DNA of 44,335 nucleotides from a virus. Numbering within the stretch: position 1 is the stretch's first letter; each line of letters opens with the position of its first letter. The stretch is from positions 1 to 44,335 of IMG/VR virus record IMGVR_UViG_3300042478_001549. One strand, 5' to 3'. The notes beneath the pieces are model-generated. The model was not told the origin of the DNA and searched no databases. It saw nothing but the letters and a program-made list of their open reading frames with translations. Positions 41,621 to 44,335 of this stretch are shown in pieces. A program made the position numbers and the translations under genes.

Positions 41621-42659
41621 CTTTTAATATCCATACTTTTCTTTTTTGATTGCTTTTTAAGAATCTCATCAAACTTTTTGGTGCACCACACACATCATTT
41701 TCCCATTCTAGTTGATGACAATCTCCGCCACAATATTCAAATACATCACACGAATAACATCTAGGATCCCTAGACCTTTCACATGCAATGTTTTCCAATC
41801 TGGTTGGACTATTTATAAGGCTTTCTATATCATCATCTATCGTGCCAAATTGAAACTCCGGTGCAGAATTTGGGCATCCAGATATGGTTCCATCCGCATT
41901 TAGTGTGAATAACTTCTCTTCACAATCTCTACAGAATGTTCCGCCTGCGGTGAAACCCGTTTCGAATTTATTGTACACCGTTTCCAGAAATTCATTATCA
42001 AACCAACCTCTTGCACCATGTTCTTCACTCTGATGGTGCATCTTCAGAAACCATTCGTCCTGTTCCACATTTGTGGGAAATATATGTAGGTTTTGTTTGG
42101 CACTGCCGTTCATCGTCAGTCTTTCTAGTGCCAGTTCTTTGACACCGAGTGATCTGACCCACTCTAGTAGTTCGATAGGTTCAATTGCAATCGTGCCTTT
42201 AGTTACACTGATGAATAGTTTCACAACGACACCCATATCAATCAGTGTCTGCACATTCTTTCTCCACAGATCATACTGTTTAGGATTTGCAAATCGAATA
42301 TCTGGATCCCAACTGGTACCGACTCTGCCACCCAATGGACCCATAATGAAGTCTATTTTTTCTTGGTCTAGTTTGAAAGCCAGATTGGTTGTGATGCCCC
42401 AACTTTGACTTTTCCATAAGTTCTGGCAATTGTCATACACATACTGCATAGAAGATATATCTGCCAAGAATGGTTCGCCACCATGAAATTCAAAGTGAAC
42501 GTGTGGTGCATATTGTGTTTGTGCTGCCATTCTGTGTAACCAGTCGGCAACCTTGATGTGATTCCAATATATCTTTGCGCCTTTGGAACCACTGGTAAAA
42601 CAATGTAAACAGTTTAAGTTACAAGTTTCCGTCGTCTTCAAATAGAACATTAAGTCCAT
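41604..42659 (-). CDS. Radical SAM/SPASM protein 4, adjacent to the CHxS protein
   Basis: 351 residues. Cluster site Cys13, Cys17, Cys20 (CNLNCLHC), SAM motif GGEP (60-63). The C-terminal half has the pre-SPASM pattern CRDCEEKLFTLNADGTISGC and then an exact SPASM set Cys301, Cys304, Cys310, Cys314 (CYSCDVFEYCGGDC) with Cys324. This is the anaerobic-sulfatase-maturase-like architecture, whose members oxidise or cross-link peptide side chains. Its stop overlaps the start of the CHxS-tailed gene by 17 bases, which makes that protein the first candidate substrate. The start overlaps the upstream cupin-like gene. Confidence 0.94.
   Translation of the reverse strand: MDLMFYLKTTETCNLNCLHCFTSGSKGAKIYWNHIKVADWLHRMAAQTQYAPHVHFEFHGGEPFLADISSMQYVYDNCQNLWKSQSWGITTNLAFKLDQEKIDFIMGPLGGRVGTSWDPDIRFANPKQYDLWRKNVQTLIDMGVVVKLFISVTKGTIAIEPIELLEWVRSLGVKELALERLTMNGSAKQNLHIFPTNVEQDEWFLKMHHQSEEHGARGWFDNEFLETVYNKFETGFTAGGTFCRDCEEKLFTLNADGTISGCPNSAPEFQFGTIDDDIESLINSPTRLENIACERSRDPRCYSCDVFEYCGGDCHQLEWENDVCGAPKSLMRFLKSNQKRKVWILKDGNIN
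41810..41817 (-). promoter_or_regulatory. Perfect T4-type late box inside radical SAM gene 4
   Basis: The minus strand reads TATAAATA, the full T4 late consensus, about 190 bases before the start of the CHxS-tailed gene. It codes for part of the SLINSP segment of the radical SAM protein. If active it would give late transcription of the CHxS gene and the genes that follow, independent of radical SAM protein 4. Coding constraint and AT-richness allow a chance match. Confidence 0.4.
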
Positions 42660-43134
42660 GATTTATCTTTTCAACATAAAATTTTTCTAATCCAAAACTC
42701 AATATCAAAGACTTGTCTTCATTAATGATCTCATGTGGTGTGTTGGCTGGTATATAGATACAGTCACCACTTTTCAATACATTTTTCACATCATTAACAA
42801 ACAGAGTTTTTGAGCCGAAAATACATTCAATTATAACATCATCCGGATCTATATGCAAACCAAAACTTTTGGAACCTTTGAATGCCAGAAATGCATGACA
42901 AGTTACCGGACCATTATGTGAGTATTTTTTTCTAAGGTTCTGGCATTTCTGAAAAATACTTTGACTGTATTTTTCCATTTGTTCCAGTTTTATGGTGCTG
43001 CCTGTATGTTTATATAGTTCACCAATTCCATCCAGAAATATTTGACGCGATTGATCATCAATGACAGAGATTATTTTCTGTTCATATACCAAATCGGTGT
43101 GTAAGAAGTTTTCAAACTCATCTAGTGTAATCAT
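42619..43134 (-). CDS. Cupin/JmjC-like oxygenase, first cassette gene
   Basis: 171 residues from ATG 43134 (MITLDEFENF); an upstream TTG at 43143 gives three more residues but has no better ribosome binding site. The C-terminal half shows a cupin/JmjC barrel: FKGSKSFGLHIDPDDVIIEC with His94 and Asp96, LKSGDCIYIPANTPHEIINE with His134, then LSFGLEKF. This fits the Fe(II) site of cupin_8/JmjC hydroxylases, which hydroxylate proteins, but a simple metal-binding cupin is possible. It overlaps radical SAM gene 4 by 41 bases. Confidence 0.82.
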   Translation of the reverse strand: MITLDEFENFLHTDLVYEQKIISVIDDQSRQIFLDGIGELYKHTGSTIKLEQMEKYSQSIFQKCQNLRKKYSHNGPVTCHAFLAFKGSKSFGLHIDPDDVIIECIFGSKTLFVNDVKNVLKSGDCIYIPANTPHEIINEDKSLILSFGLEKFYVEKINHGLNVLFEDDGNL

Positions 43135-43166
43135 AACAATCAAAAAGTAAAAATGACTTTTCGGAA

Positions 43167-43206
43167 CCTGAGATGCGCGGCGATTTTTTTCGGGCCGGAT
43201 CTCAGG
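43167..43206 (-). terminator. GC-rich hairpin between the tail fibre and the accessory cassette
   Basis: Outer perfect 8-base-pair arms (43167-43174 with 43199-43206) enclose a second pairing (CGGC with GCCG) and a third (CGA with TCG) around an A/T-run loop. Weaker pairing continues outside the arms. It is 10 bases beyond the fibre stop at 43217. It stands out as GC-rich in an AT-rich region. The transcript after it is only moderately T-rich (GTTCCGAAAAGTCATTTTTA), so termination is plausible but not certain. The alternative is an RNA structure or a recombination site at the cassette edge. Confidence 0.65.
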
Positions 43207-43216
43207 ATTTCGAAAT

Positions 43217-44335
43217 TTATAAAATCACTGCTTCAATTAGTTTTACTCCAGTATCATCACTCGATTCTAGTGCGATTGCGAAAACGTCATTTGCATGTGG
43301 CACTGCTGCAACAGCCGTACCGTTGTTATATGCAACCAAACGTTGTCCTTTACGCACAGTGCCAGATACTTTCACTGGAACCCTACCTTTAAGTGCAATA
43401 TAAGTTCCACCTTCCAGTTCACTGTTCATCATATAAGCAGGATGAGCAGATACTACTCCGATTGCTCTATCTCCATATGAACCAGCGGTAACTTCTGCTT
43501 CGCCACCAACAGCAACAACTGTTCCAACTTCATATTCTTGATCAGCCAAATACTTTTCTGCCAAGTCAGCGTAGTTGGCACTAGTTGCAAGACCTCTGAA
43601 CACTGTTGCGTATATGTCACCCGAACCATCTCTTGCAGCAATTTTATTTGCGGTACCTGTTGTCGTGGCATCAACAGACCATGTTCTTGATGTGCTGCCA
43701 TTGTAAACATCACCAACCAAATATGTTCCCGCTGAGTGTGAAGATAAAGTTCCACCCAAGGAAACACCAGAAATTGTGCTACTTGACAACTGTGTATTCG
43801 TAATACCAGCACTAGCACTCAATTGTGTGGTTGTGATGCCACTCAGTCTAGCGAGAGGAACAGTACCACTGGAAAGATTACTTGCATTCAATGCACTACT
43901 TGCTGTTGAGAAAGCCGAATTGGCTTGAGTGAATGCGGAGTTTGCATATGATCCGGCAGTGACAGCTTTAGAGTCTGCTGTTGCAGCATTGGTTGTTGCA
44001 GTGTTCGCTTGAGCGTAACCAGCATTAGCTTGTCTAAAAGCACCATTGGCGTATAGAGAAGCACCTGCGGCATTATTAGTTGCGGTATTAGCCTGACCAT
44101 ATGCTGAGTTTGCATAAGAACCAGCCGTAACAGCTTTGGAGTCTGCTATTGCTGCATTGGTTGTAGCAGTGTTTGCTTGTCCGTATGCGGAGTTAGCATA
44201 AGAACCAGCTGTTACTGCTTTACTGTCGGCTGTGGCTGCATTAGTGGTCGCAGTGTTTGCTTGTGTAAAAGCACCATTTGCATATAGTGCAGCCGAATTC
44301 GCTATAGCATCTGGTGTATTGGCTCTCAAGAACGC
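43217..44335 (-). CDS. Tail fibre protein, C-terminal part (5' end beyond window)
   Basis: The frame is open to the right edge (first visible residues AFLRANTPDAIANSAALYAN), so the N-terminus is missing. About four copies of a 28-residue shaft unit (QANTATTNAATADSKAVTAG plus SYANSAYG) lead to a beta-helical part (LARLSGITTTQLSASAGITN) and a C-terminal domain DLAEKYLADQEYEVGTVVAV, then AIGVVSAHPAYMMNSELEGG, ending LIEAVIL. This C-terminal domain is common on tail fibres of T4-like cyanophages and myoviruses. The same shaft unit occurs in the 1294-residue fibre at 25809-29693. Confidence 0.85.
   Translation of the reverse strand, partial: AFLRANTPDAIANSAALYANGAFTQANTATTNAATADSKAVTAGSYANSAYGQANTATTNAAIADSKAVTAGSYANSAYGQANTATNNAAGASLYANGAFRQANAGYAQANTATTNAATADSKAVTAGSYANSAFTQANSAFSTASSALNASNLSSGTVPLARLSGITTTQLSASAGITNTQLSSSTISGVSLGGTLSSHSAGTYLVGDVYNGSTSRTWSVDATTTGTANKIAARDGSGDIYATVFRGLATSANYADLAEKYLADQEYEVGTVVAVGGEAEVTAGSYGDRAIGVVSAHPAYMMNSELEGGTYIALKGRVPVKVSGTVRKGQRLVAYNNGTAVAAVPHANDVFAIALESSDDTGVKLIEAVIL

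Noticed and set aside
34589-42659. Radical SAM cluster as queuosine/preQ or nucleotide modification genes
   Set aside because: QueE-type or other base-modifying radical SAM proteins lack SPASM-like C-termini, and no QueC/QueD/FolE-type partner is present. Peptide modification fits better, though not proven.

Overview
The window is a dense block of a tailed-phage genome of the T4 superfamily (contractile-tailed, Myoviridae-like). All genes I accept read on the minus strand, so transcription runs from high to low coordinates. The order gp13-gp14-gp15-gp16-gp17-gp18-gp19-gp20-gp67-gp21-gp22-gp23-gp3-uvsY-uvsW is recognisable. Having gp3, uvsY and uvsW directly after gp23 resembles marine and freshwater T4-like phages (cyanophages, pelagiphages) more than T4 itself. 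DNA is AT-rich. I saw no tRNA, integrase, photosynthesis or lysis gene, so the host cannot be named from this window. There is no gene-free stretch longer than 300 bases.

Layout in transcription order (right to left). (1) 44335-43217: C-terminal part of a repeat-rich tail fibre, ending at a GC-rich hairpin. (2) 43134-33644: an unusual accessory cassette of twelve tightly overlapping genes. It holds four radical SAM proteins (three with a complete four-Cys SPASM-like C-terminal motif, one with a reduced version), three 2-oxoglutarate/Fe(II) oxygenase-like proteins, one cupin/JmjC-like protein, three unrecognised proteins, and a 190-residue structural-looking protein. That last protein has all of its Cys and His residues in a terminal Cys-His-Xaa-Ser x3 tail. 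(3) 33559-17746: a large tail-fibre/adhesin region. It includes small proteins that share an N-terminal module and a C-terminal DGGxF tail, a 644-residue repeat fibre, a 1294-residue fibre with an embedded five-repeat propeller-like block, a paralogous pair, two glycine-rich adhesin-like proteins, and a 1519-residue protein with six LamG-like repeats. (4) 17723-3258: the neck, DNA-packaging, tail and head morphogenesis module, with an HNH homing-type endonuclease gene inserted between gp13 and gp14. (5) 3166-1: gp3, then the recombination genes uvsY, an endonuclease-VII-like gene and uvsW, then a partial small gene.

Regulation readable from the sequence: boxes matching the T4-type late promoter (NATAAATA) precede gp22, gp23, gp18, gp19, gp13, the LamG protein, the 644-residue fibre and the 113-residue baseplate-like protein. 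A full-consensus sigma-70 promoter (TTGACA, 17 bases, TATAAT) stands before uvsY. A strong Rho-independent terminator follows gp23.

The most interesting candidate system is the cassette at 33644-43134. My inference is that it is a phage-encoded post-translational modification system, related in logic to RiPP maturation and particularly to the His-Xaa-Ser systems. It may act on the CHxS-tailed protein at 41048-41620, which looks more like a virion or tail component than a secreted peptide. A perfect TATAAATA box lies about 190 bases upstream of that gene, inside the adjacent radical SAM gene.
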